A stretch of DNA of 5,499 nucleotides from Haliscomenobacter sp038240665 (GTDB lineage: Bacteria > Bacteroidota > Bacteroidia > Chitinophagales > Saprospiraceae), in the NCBI GenBank assembly GCA_038240665.1, contig JBBRGN010000303.1, positions 1 through 5,499 on the forward strand, in the 5' to 3' direction. Below are positions 1 through 5,499 of the stretch, piece after piece. The translations under genes and the position numbers were made by a program. The notes under the pieces were generated by a model. That model was not told where the DNA came from and searched no databases. It was given only the letters and a program-made list of their open reading frames with translations. Position 1 is the stretch's first letter, and each line of letters begins with the position of its first letter.

Positions 1-447
1 CTTGGCGCTGCTCACTTCGGCCACTACGGCGGCGGTAAAGGCAGCTTCCGCTAAAACGGCTACCGCAACCGCCGCTTTTTTAGACGCAGCCTCTTTGCGC
101 GATTCCTCAATTTCCATGCCCAGCATTTGTTTTTCTGGATCGATGGCAAAAAAACGATTGCCGTTTGGGCTGGTCAAATAAAATTGCTCGGGAGAAACCA
201 AAACGTCTTTATGGCTTCGGTTCTCAACTTCAACATTAAAAACCAGGTATTCTTTGGTCGCACCAATAAATGATGCCCGTCCAAGCATGCTATCTGCGGT
301 AGTTTCTAAAATGGCTTGACCATATTCCCAACGGACTTGATCAGAAGTGGGTTCTACGCGAATTACCGCACGCGGGGTAAAACAGGAGCTCAGACTCAGC
401 AAAAGAACCAATGCCAACAGGGAAAGTATTTGTGTTTTCATCATCAT
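1..447 (-). CDS. Lipoprotein of unknown function, N-terminal part (cut by window edge)
   Basis: An open frame runs from an ATG at 447 to the window edge, giving 149 residues with no stop, so the C-terminus is missing. Three ATG codons stand in tandem (447, 444, 441) and an in-frame TGA lies just upstream, so the start is one of these three. The N-terminus is a lipoprotein signal: M-M-M-K, a hydrophobic leucine-rich core (about residues 7-19), then the lipobox L19-S20-S21-C22. After cleavage Cys22 would be lipidated, anchoring the protein to a membrane on the periplasmic side. Residues 25-105 look like a small beta-rich domain with alternating hydrophobic strands (YLVFNVEVEN, then VLVSPEQFYL). 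Residues 109-121 are charged, and residues 125-148 are strongly alanine- and valine-rich, possibly a helix that packs on or enters a membrane. I do not recognise the family and assign no function. The gene follows trpB2 on the same strand after 149 bases, but a hairpin terminator between them suggests separate transcription. Confidence 0.85.
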   Translation of the reverse strand, partial: MMMKTQILSLLALVLLLSLSSCFTPRAVIRVEPTSDQVRWEYGQAILETTADSMLGRASFIGATKEYLVFNVEVENRSHKDVLVSPEQFYLTSPNGNRFFAIDPEKQMLGMEIEESRKEAASKKAAVAVAVLAEAAFTAAVVAEVSSAK

Positions 448-538
448 GATTTTTCATGTAATGTCAAAGATAAGGGCATTGGAAGGTGAATGACAAGTGG
501 GGAGCCATTAATGGAATGTTAAGGTGGAAAATAAAAGG

Positions 539-578
539 TAGGAATCAGTGCTAGTTCTGCTCTAGCTATTGATTCCTA
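539..578 (-). terminator. Hairpin terminator downstream of trpB2
   Basis: A clear inverted repeat lies 19 bases beyond the trpB2 stop. The outer arm TAGGAATCA (539-547) pairs with TGATTCCTA (570-578) over 9 bp. Two bases against three then form a small internal bulge, and GCTAG (550-554) pairs with CTAGC (562-566) around a 7-base loop. On the minus strand the hairpin is followed by a T-rich stretch (CCTTTTATTTT, complement of 528-538), and an A-rich run precedes it. This fits an intrinsic terminator for trpB2. On the plus strand the hairpin is followed by seven T residues (582-588), so it could also work in the other direction, although no plus-strand gene is seen upstream of it in this window. 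Confidence 0.7.
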
Positions 579-596
579 TACTTTTTTTGAAAAAAA

Positions 597-1964
597 TTAG
601 TCAATCAACGGCGTATCTAATTTGGCCAATGAAGCTTCAATTTCTGCGGTAGTAACTTCGTGTTTTTCCAATTTGCCTTGGAAGTAATCATCGTAAGATT
701 GCAAGTCAAAATGACCATGACCGCAAAGGTTGAACAGGATGGTCTTGGAAACACCTTCTTCCTTAGCGCGGTTGGCTTCGTTGATTACCGTAGCGATGGC
801 GTGGTTGGCTTCTGGTGCTGGAATGATGCCCTCCGTTTTGGCAAACAAAACGCCAGCCTCGAAACATTCCAATTGGTCCAATGAAACAGCTTCAATCAAG
901 TTGTCTTTTAACAGTTGACTTACAACTACACCCGCTCCGTGGTACCGCAAACCACCCGCATGGATCGGCGCAGGTATAAAATTGTGACCCAAAGTATACA
1001 TCGGCAACAATGGCGTCATGCCAATAGTGTCGCCAAAATCATAACGGAAAACTCCGCGGGTCAACTTTGGACAAGAAGCGGGTTCGCTGGCGATACAGCG
1101 GATTTTTTTGCCCTCCTCAAAATTCATTCGTAGGAAAGGAAAAGCAATACCGGCAAAGTTAGATCCGCCGCCAAATGGAGCAACCACGATATCGGGCATA
1201 TCGCCCGCTTTTTCCATTTGTTTGATCGCTTCCTGGCCAATGATGGTTTGGTGCATCAACACGTGATTGAGCACGCTACCCAAAGCATATTTAGTGTTCT
1301 CATCAGAAGCGGCACGTTCTACAGCTTCGGAGATGGCTATGCCCAAGCTGCCAGGCGAATTGGGGTCTTCAGCCAGAATTTGTCGACCTGCATTGGTCAA
1401 ATTGCTTGGAGAAGCGAATACTTTGGCACCCCAGGTGTTCATCATCATTTTGCGGTAGGGCTTCTGGTTGAAGCTGTGCTTGACCATGTACACTTCGCAT
1501 TCAATTCCAAAATGCTGACAAGCAAAAGACAAAGCGCTACCCCATTGTCCGGCGCCAGTTTCCGTGGTGATGCGTTTTACGCCCTCTTGTTTGTTGTAAT
1601 AGGCTTGCGGAACGGCGGTATTGGGTTTGTGGGAGCCGGCAGGACTTACGCCTTCGTATTTGTAATAGATTTTGGCTGGAGTACCTAAGGCTTTTTCCAA
1701 ACCATAAGCGCGATAAAGTGGAGTGGGTCTCCAAATGGTGTAGATGTCGCGTACTGCATCGGGAATCTGCACCCATTTATCAGCAGTAACCTCTTGTTTG
1801 ATCAGTTCCATGGGAAAAAGCGGTGCCAAAGCTTCCGGGCCGATGGGTTCTCTGGTGCCCGGATGTAAAGGCGGCAGCGGCTTATTGGGCATGTCCGCAA
1901 CGATGTTGTACCAGTGTTCCGGAATCTCTTGTTCCGTAAGAACGAACTTTCTTTGTTTTGACAT
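597..1964 (-). CDS. trpB2: Tryptophan synthase beta chain, TrpB2 type (PLP-dependent)
   Basis: This 455-residue cytoplasmic enzyme belongs to the PLP fold-type II family. The reaction expected for the family is indole plus L-serine to L-tryptophan. The length (TrpB1 is near 400) and the N-terminal extension with the W78-R-P-T-P-L motif point to the TrpB2 (TrpB-related) class, which does not form the classic alpha2beta2 complex with TrpA. Visible active-site features are GSHKPNTA with the Schiff-base lysine at K113, ETGAGQWG with the catalytic glutamate at E135, the glycine-rich phosphate loop GGGSN at 265-269, PEANHA at 384-389, and LCGHGHFD at 413-420. In that last motif C414 sits where TrpB1 has the serine that contacts the PLP ring nitrogen. 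The ATG at 1964 is chosen because an in-frame TAA lies nine bases upstream. No trpA or other trp gene is adjacent, so this is a stand-alone copy. It may salvage indole, or supply beta-synthase activity alongside a TrpB1 elsewhere. A role on another indole-like or serine-derived substrate cannot be excluded. Confidence 0.95.
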   Translation of the reverse strand: MSKQRKFVLTEQEIPEHWYNIVADMPNKPLPPLHPGTREPIGPEALAPLFPMELIKQEVTADKWVQIPDAVRDIYTIWRPTPLYRAYGLEKALGTPAKIYYKYEGVSPAGSHKPNTAVPQAYYNKQEGVKRITTETGAGQWGSALSFACQHFGIECEVYMVKHSFNQKPYRKMMMNTWGAKVFASPSNLTNAGRQILAEDPNSPGSLGIAISEAVERAASDENTKYALGSVLNHVLMHQTIIGQEAIKQMEKAGDMPDIVVAPFGGGSNFAGIAFPFLRMNFEEGKKIRCIASEPASCPKLTRGVFRYDFGDTIGMTPLLPMYTLGHNFIPAPIHAGGLRYHGAGVVVSQLLKDNLIEAVSLDQLECFEAGVLFAKTEGIIPAPEANHAIATVINEANRAKEEGVSKTILFNLCGHGHFDLQSYDDYFQGKLEKHEVTTAEIEASLAKLDTPLID

Positions 1965-2093
1965 AATGGCTTATTTGTTATGTAAAAAAGGATCTTGTGG
2001 ATGCCAATCATGCTGCTTGTACCCCACGCCCACTAAGCTAGTGAAATTTCGGGTATAGGAAAAAAAATCAGTTTCAATTTGGTTTTTTTGTCA

Positions 2094-2107
2094 TTTTTAG
2101 CTAAAAA
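2094..2107. repeat. 14-bp perfect palindrome in the divergent spacer
   Basis: TTTTTAGCTAAAAA is a perfect self-complementary palindrome lying near the middle of the 227-bp spacer between the divergent trpB2 and NTF2-like genes. The half-site sequence TTTTTAG recurs once at 2155-2161. Palindromes in divergent spacers can be operators for dimeric regulators, but this one is made mostly of A and T in an AT-rich context and could have arisen by chance. No regulator gene is adjacent. Confidence 0.3.
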
Positions 2108-2125
2108 AGAAAGCAAAAGGAGGTT

Positions 2126-2159
2126 TTTGGAGAGAATGAAAAAAATATGCTTACTTTTT
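2126..2159 (+). promoter_or_regulatory. Possible Bacteroidota-type promoter for the NTF2-like/adh genes
   Basis: TTTG at 2126-2129 is followed after 22 bases by TACTTTTT at 2152-2159. The Bacteroidota housekeeping sigma factor consensus is TTTG, then about 19-22 bases, then TAnnTTTG. The match lacks only the final G, and the spacing is at the long end. Transcription would begin near 2166, leaving a leader of about 25 bases before the ATG at 2192. The AT-rich context makes a chance match quite possible. No equally convincing promoter was found for trpB2 on the opposite strand. Confidence 0.35.
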
Positions 2160-2207
2160 AGACGATTCAATTCACCTATAAAATTACGCTTATGCGCTTC
2201 AAATTAA
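2136..2207 (+). CDS. Possible 23-residue leader peptide behind a strong Shine-Dalgarno sequence
   Basis: An AAAAGGAGG sequence (2115-2123) is an almost perfect complement to the 16S rRNA 3' end, and an ATG follows 12 bases later at 2136. The frame encodes a short basic peptide beginning M-K-K-I-C and ends with TAA at 2205-2207, 13 bases inside the next gene's coding sequence and out of frame with it. If translated, it could couple to or regulate the NTF2-like gene that starts at 2192. Against this, the SD-to-start distance is long, the peptide is very short, and the candidate promoter at 2126-2159 would start transcription inside the frame. The G-rich motif may be coincidental in a purine-rich spacer. 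Confidence 0.18.
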   Translation: MKKICLLFRRFNSPIKLRLCASN

Positions 2208-2641
2208 TGTTTGCCACACTACAATTCATATTGGTGTTATTGACTCATGTTGCCTTTGCCCAAACCGATCCGGATGAAATCCAGGTACGAAATGCTTTGG
2301 CTCAACAACAGGCTGCTTGGAACCGTGGCGATATTGATGCTTTTATGCAAGCTTACTGGAAATCCGATCAGCTCCAATTCATCAACGGCAACGGGGTAAC
2401 GATGGGTTGGCAAAAAACGCTCGATAACTATAAAAAACGTTATCCCAACCTGGATGCTATGGGGCAGTTGACATTTGGGGTGGTAAGTATCGAAAAAATC
2501 AGCAAAAAAGTCATCTTTTTGGTGGGAACCTGGAATTTAAAACGCAAATCGGATGCTCCCGGCGGATATTTTAATTTAATTTGGAAAAAAATCGACGGCC
2601 ACTGGGTCATTGTCACCGATCATACCAGTAGCAGAAGTTAA
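2192..2641 (+). CDS. Secreted SnoaL/NTF2-like protein (DUF4440 type)
   Basis: This 149-residue protein has a Sec signal peptide: basic start M-R-F-K, hydrophobic core at about residues 6-20, and A21-F-A23 before Q24 as a likely signal peptidase I site. The mature part (about 28-147) resembles the NTF2-like alpha+beta cone fold of the DUF4440/SnoaL group. It has an N-terminal helix with A-W43-N-R-G-D-I-D-A-F, an aromatic Y55-W56 in the next helix, and a final strand G-H-W138-V-I-V-T-D-H-T typical of the family's C-terminus. Members are small periplasmic or extracytoplasmic domains that may bind or turn over small ligands; the substrate here is unknown and no catalytic set is obvious. The alcohol dehydrogenase begins nine bases after its stop, so the two are probably cotranscribed. 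There is no Shine-Dalgarno sequence close to the start, as is common in Bacteroidota. The match of signal peptide to start supports the ATG at 2192. Confidence 0.85.
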   Translation: MRFKLMFATLQFILVLLTHVAFAQTDPDEIQVRNALAQQQAAWNRGDIDAFMQAYWKSDQLQFINGNGVTMGWQKTLDNYKKRYPNLDAMGQLTFGVVSIEKISKKVIFLVGTWNLKRKSDAPGGYFNLIWKKIDGHWVIVTDHTSSRS

Positions 2642-2650
2642 TCCAAATCC

Positions 2651-3703
2651 ATGCAAGCACTTACTTTTCACGGTAAAGAAAACATTCATTACGAATCAGT
2701 AGCTGATCCTACTATTGTTGAAAACACCGACGCTATCATCAAAGTGCAGGGCTGCGCCATCTGTGGATCGGATTTGCATGTGTACCATGAGCATGAAAAA
2801 GGCTGTGATCATGGCGCGGTGATGGGGCATGAATTTGTAGGCGAGATTGTAGAAGTAGGCAAAAATACGACCCAATTCAGTCCTGGCGATTTGGTCATGA
2901 GTCCTTTTACTACCTCTTGCGGACAATGCTTTTACTGTTTGATGGGATTAACTTGTCGGTGCACGAAAGGACAACTTTTTGGGTGGCGCGAACAGCAACA
3001 AGGTTTGCATGGCGGCCAAGCGGAGTATGTACGTGTACCTCTGGCTGATCAAACGCTGGTTAAAATTCCCTCTGGTATGGATCTTGAAGTAGCCTTGCTG
3101 CTGGGCGATATCCTTTCCACGGGCTATTTTTGCGCACATCAAGCAATGATCAAACCCGATCAAGTTCAAGTGGTAGTCGGTTGCGGGCCAGTAGGGTTAA
3201 TGGCCATTTGGTCGGCACGCAAACTGGGCGCTCAGCAATTGTATGCCGTTGATATGGCACCCGAGCGGTTGGCAAAAGCCAAAGCCTGGGGTGCTATACC
3301 CATTGATTCCAGCACAACCGATCCCCTGGAAGTAATTCGGGCTGCAACCCAAGGACGTGGTGCCGATTCAGTCCTGGAAGCGGTGGGTAATCACAGCGCC
3401 AATCGTTTGGCCATCAATTTGCTACGCCCAGGCGGTACGCTTTCTGCAGTAGGAGTCTGTACCGATACGCATATGGCGTTTTCTCCAGTAGAAGCCTACA
3501 ACAAAAATTTGACGTATAAAGTAGGGCGCTGTCCAGCGCGGTATTATATGGATCGCTTGGTGGATATGGCGCAGGAAGATGCTGCACAATTGACAACCGT
3601 TTTTTCGCATCGTTTGCCTTTATCGGCGGGTCGAGAGGCTTATCGTATTTTTGCTGAAAAAAAGGAAGGCTGTACCAAGGTGTTGTTGAAACCTGGGAGT
3701 TAG
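2651..3703 (+). CDS. Zinc-dependent medium-chain alcohol dehydrogenase (formaldehyde-dehydrogenase-like group)
   Basis: This 350-residue cytoplasmic oxidoreductase has the full medium-chain dehydrogenase layout. The GroES-like catalytic domain (about 1-150) carries catalytic-zinc ligands C38 in C-A-I-C-G-S-D-L-H and H60-E61 in G-H-E, with D153 near the usual third-ligand region. The structural-zinc cysteines are C90, C93, C96 and C104, with the usual x2-x2-x7 spacing. The Rossmann domain has GCGPVG at 177-182 and an acidic D201 at the end of the second strand, which favours NAD(H) over NADP(H). The segment around residues 149-160 (L-L-L-G-D-I-L-S-T-G-Y-F) resembles the formaldehyde-dehydrogenase-like/threonine-dehydrogenase branch, but the substrate cannot be named. 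It starts nine bases after the secreted NTF2-like gene and lies 126 bases upstream of mtnA on the same strand. One attractive but unproven role is interconversion of an aldehyde made by the downstream isomerase/aldolase pair. No residue expected for catalysis is missing. Confidence 0.92.
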   Translation: MQALTFHGKENIHYESVADPTIVENTDAIIKVQGCAICGSDLHVYHEHEKGCDHGAVMGHEFVGEIVEVGKNTTQFSPGDLVMSPFTTSCGQCFYCLMGLTCRCTKGQLFGWREQQQGLHGGQAEYVRVPLADQTLVKIPSGMDLEVALLLGDILSTGYFCAHQAMIKPDQVQVVVGCGPVGLMAIWSARKLGAQQLYAVDMAPERLAKAKAWGAIPIDSSTTDPLEVIRAATQGRGADSVLEAVGNHSANRLAINLLRPGGTLSAVGVCTDTHMAFSPVEAYNKNLTYKVGRCPARYYMDRLVDMAQEDAAQLTTVFSHRLPLSAGREAYRIFAEKKEGCTKVLLKPGS

Positions 3704-3730
3704 GGGTCTAATTTTTTTAATTGGGTCTGT

Positions 3731-3785
3731 TAGGAAAAACTGCTACTGGGAAAAAACCTGATTCCAAAAAGCTAGGCTTTTCCTA
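3731..3785 (+). repeat. Nested inverted repeats between adh and mtnA
   Basis: Within the 126-bp spacer, TAGGAAAA (3731-3738) is the exact reverse complement of TTTTCCTA (3778-3785), with 39 bases between them. Inside lies a second, tighter hairpin: AAAAGC (3767-3772), loop TAG, GCTTTT (3776-3781). The two pairings share 3778-3781 and so cannot both form fully. The small hairpin followed by a pyrimidine-rich stretch could be a weak terminator for adh. The arrangement could also be a leader element of mtnA. It matches no SAM riboswitch class that I can recognise. TATCTTCG at 3803-3810 resembles a Bacteroidota -7 element (TAnnTTTG) but has no good TTTG partner upstream. Confidence 0.3.
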
Positions 3786-3829
3786 CTTTTCACCATTCTG
3801 TTTATCTTCGCTGCCAAATCCGACGCTAG

Positions 3830-4999
3830 ATGAAATTACAAGGTAAATTGACCCGCACCATTTGGATAGAATCCAATGAACCAGGTACGGTATACACCTT
3901 TGATCAACGTTTTTTTCCATTCCAAATCGTTACTGAGCCCCTGCGCTCAGTAGAAGATGCGGCTTTGGCCATTGAAGAAATGCACGTTCGCGGTGCGCCT
4001 TTGATTGGTGCTACGGCAGCTTATGGCTTGTATTTGGCGACACTTGTGGCTCCGGTAGGCGCGGAAGGCGCAGCCTTTTTGGCAGCAGCAGCAGCCCGAC
4101 TGCGCAAAACCCGTCCTACGGCGATCGATCTTTTTCACTGTATCCAGCAGATGATGGAAGCGCTCAAGGAGGCTGATACCCGTGAATCCCGCATCGCTAC
4201 GGCCCTGATGACGGCAACCACGATTGCCGATGAAAGCGTGGAGCAGTGCCGGATGATTGGCGTACACGGATTGCCGATCATTGAAGCCATCAGCGAACGC
4301 AAAAAAGGAGCAACCGTAAATGTGCTTACCCATTGCAACGCCGGTTGGCTGGCTTGCATCGATCATGGTACGGCCACGGCTCCTATTTATACGGCATTTG
4401 ATAAAGGAATCGACATTCATGTTTGGGTAGATGAAACCCGTCCGCGCAACCAAGGTGGCAAAATCACCGCATTTGAACTGCTTGAGCACGGCGTACCGCA
4501 TACCATCATCACCGATAATGCTGGTGGGCATTTGATGCAACACGGGATGGTGGACATGGTCATCGTAGGAACCGATCGCACCACCCGACAGGGAGATGTA
4601 GCCAATAAAATCGGAACCTACCTCAAAGCTTTGGCTGCTCATGACAACCAAGTCCCTTTTTATGTAGCGCTGCCCTCTAGTTCACTCGATCTCACGGTGC
4701 GCGATGGCTTGAAAGAGATTCCGATCGAACAACGCGGGGAGGAGGAAGTCAAATACGTTTGGGGTTGGAAAGATGGGGAAATTCACAAAGTACTGACTAC
4801 TCCGGGCAACAGTCCTGCGGGGAATTATGGCTTTGACGTCACTCCAGCGCGATTGGTTACGGGGTTGATTACCGAGCGGGGCATCTGTGAAGCCTCCGAA
4901 ACCGGCATTTTAGGACTTTTTCCAGAAACACTCCATGTTAGAGGAAGGTTACATCAAGTTTCGGGCAGTATGGACGGCTCAACCCGCTTTTCCGGATGA
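3830..4999 (+). CDS. mtnA: Methylthioribose-1-phosphate isomerase family protein
   Basis: This 389-residue protein is of the MtnA/eIF2B-like aldose-ketose isomerase family, which converts 5-methylthioribose 1-phosphate to methylthioribulose 1-phosphate. Some members also act on 5-deoxyribose 1-phosphate. The signature motifs are all present: R54-G-A-P substrate loop, T-R-P-T-A near 94-98, THCNAG at 167-172 with the catalytic cysteine C169, DETRP at 201-205, GTDR at 247-250 with the catalytic aspartate D249, and NKIGTY at 259-264. These separate it from non-catalytic initiation factor homologues. The family core ends near T-P-A-R-L-V-T-G-L-I-T-E-R-G (338-351). The remaining tail of about 38 residues makes it longer than the usual 340-355. 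Its last 21 residues are encoded in the 65-base overlap with the following aldolase gene, so that part of the tail is constrained by another reading frame and may have little function. The start M-K-L-Q-G-K matches family N-termini. Overlap implies cotranscription and probable translational coupling with the aldolase. Confidence 0.93.
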   Translation: MKLQGKLTRTIWIESNEPGTVYTFDQRFFPFQIVTEPLRSVEDAALAIEEMHVRGAPLIGATAAYGLYLATLVAPVGAEGAAFLAAAAARLRKTRPTAIDLFHCIQQMMEALKEADTRESRIATALMTATTIADESVEQCRMIGVHGLPIIEAISERKKGATVNVLTHCNAGWLACIDHGTATAPIYTAFDKGIDIHVWVDETRPRNQGGKITAFELLEHGVPHTIITDNAGGHLMQHGMVDMVIVGTDRTTRQGDVANKIGTYLKALAAHDNQVPFYVALPSSSLDLTVRDGLKEIPIEQRGEEEVKYVWGWKDGEIHKVLTTPGNSPAGNYGFDVTPARLVTGLITERGICEASETGILGLFPETLHVRGRLHQVSGSMDGSTRFSG

Positions 5000-5499
5000 A
5001 ACCATAGTTCAACTCAACCATTGGCGCAACCGGCTGTATCAAATGGGCTTGTTGGGGGTTTATTCAAATGGGATTGGATTTGGCAACATCAGTCAACGTT
5101 GGGAGGAGCAGGGGCAATTTTTGATCAGCGGTTCGGGAACGGGTCGTTTTGAACAACTGACTACCGAGCATTTTACGCGGGTAACCCAAGTGGACTTACC
5201 CAGCAATACCCTGCATTGTGAAGGACCGATCATTGCTTCTTCAGAGTCAATGAGTCATGCCGTTTTTTACCAAGAATGCCCCGAGGTCAAAGGGGTAATC
5301 CATGTACACAATCAACAACTTTGGGAAAAACTATTGCACCGCGTCCCTACAACCGACGCCAGCGCTACCTACGGCTCGCCGGAAATGGCTTATTCAATCA
5401 TTGATTTGTTGAAAAACAGTGATTTGCGGGAACAAAAAATATTGGTGATGGAAGGTCATGTCGAAGGCATTTTTGCATTTGGCGAGGATCTGGAACAAG
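4935..5499 (+). CDS. Class II aldolase/adducin family protein, N-terminal 188 residues (cut by window edge)
   Basis: This frame opens with ATG at 4935, inside mtnA in the +1 frame, and stays open to the window edge. It has the class II aldolase fold: an N-terminal helix leading to G-I-G-F-G-N-I-S (46-53), the phosphate-binding-type loop LISGSGTG (63-70), S102-S-E104 at the usual position of the catalytic acid, zinc-ligand histidines H123 and H125 in VIHVHN, and a third histidine H175 in EGHVEGIFAFG. The family cleaves or dehydrates sugar phosphates using a divalent metal. MtnB dehydratases belong to it, but they usually carry different residues around these histidines, so a true aldolase acting on methylthioribulose or deoxyribulose 1-phosphate is a good alternative. 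The early start is preferred because residues 1-20 (M-L-E-E-G-Y-I-K-F) look like genuine protein. The next in-frame Met (37, at 5043) would cut into the first helix. The C-terminus is beyond the window. Confidence 0.85.
   Translation, partial: MLEEGYIKFRAVWTAQPAFPDETIVQLNHWRNRLYQMGLLGVYSNGIGFGNISQRWEEQGQFLISGSGTGRFEQLTTEHFTRVTQVDLPSNTLHCEGPIIASSESMSHAVFYQECPEVKGVIHVHNQQLWEKLLHRVPTTDASATYGSPEMAYSIIDLLKNSDLREQKILVMEGHVEGIFAFGEDLEQ

Noticed and set aside
1218..1688. Plus-strand open frame of 156 codons inside trpB2
   Set aside because: It is antisense to the well-supported TrpB2 gene, and its translation shows no family motif or credible signal.
1965..2191. Promoter for trpB2 in the divergent spacer
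   Set aside because: A TTGAAA with TATACC on the minus strand is spaced only 14 bases apart and does not resemble the TAnnTTTG element used by Bacteroidota, so it was not annotated.
3704..3829. SAM riboswitch upstream of mtnA
   Set aside because: The sulfur-metabolism context prompted a look, but no conserved SAM-I, SAM-II or SAH riboswitch core could be recognised.
4082..4095. Tandem GCA repeat within mtnA
   Set aside because: Only about four units, encoding alanines in a helix of MtnA. This is ordinary coding sequence, not a meaningful microsatellite.
3947..4651. Long minus-strand open frame of 234 codons inside mtnA
   Set aside because: It lies wholly antisense to a gene with all MtnA catalytic motifs, and its translation is rich in Cys, His and Ser with no recognisable domain. 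It is a shadow of codon bias on the coding strand.
1..5499. Mobile element, CRISPR array, tRNA or rRNA
   Set aside because: No transposase or integrase frame, no regularly spaced repeats, and no cloverleaf or rRNA-like stretch was seen on either strand.

Overview
The window reads as a stretch of ordinary chromosome from a Bacteroidota bacterium, most likely in or near the Saprospiria. The reasons are AT-rich spacers, genes without Shine-Dalgarno sequences, a lipoprotein with a short L-S-S-C lipobox, a secreted DUF4440-type protein, and a lone TrpB2-type tryptophan synthase beta chain. This placement is an inference from style and protein families; no marker gene is present.

Layout: positions 1-1964 are on the minus strand. 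They hold a TrpB2 gene (597-1964), a strong hairpin terminator (539-578), and the N-terminal 149 codons of a lipoprotein of unknown function (447 down to 1, running off the left edge). A 227-bp AT-rich divergent spacer (1965-2191) separates these from the plus-strand genes. It contains a 14-bp perfect palindrome, a possible Bacteroidota-type promoter, and a 23-codon mini-ORF behind an unusually good Shine-Dalgarno sequence.

The plus strand carries a secreted NTF2-like protein (2192-2641). Nine bases later comes a zinc-dependent medium-chain alcohol dehydrogenase (2651-3703). After a 126-bp spacer with inverted repeats come an MtnA-type aldose-1-phosphate isomerase (3830-4999) and a class II aldolase/adducin-family enzyme (from 4935, cut by the right edge). 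The last two overlap by 65 bases in different frames, so they are almost certainly expressed together.

The most interesting reading is metabolic. An MtnA-type isomerase coupled to a class II aldolase is the core of the so-called DHAP shunt, which disposes of 5'-methylthioadenosine and 5'-deoxyadenosine, by-products of SAM enzymes. An alcohol dehydrogenase that could reduce the aldehyde product lies just upstream on the same strand. Alternatively the aldolase-fold protein could be an MtnB-like dehydratase of the classical methionine salvage pathway. The sequence shows the gene pair and its metal-binding residues, but not which reaction it catalyses. No mobile element, CRISPR array, tRNA or rRNA was seen.
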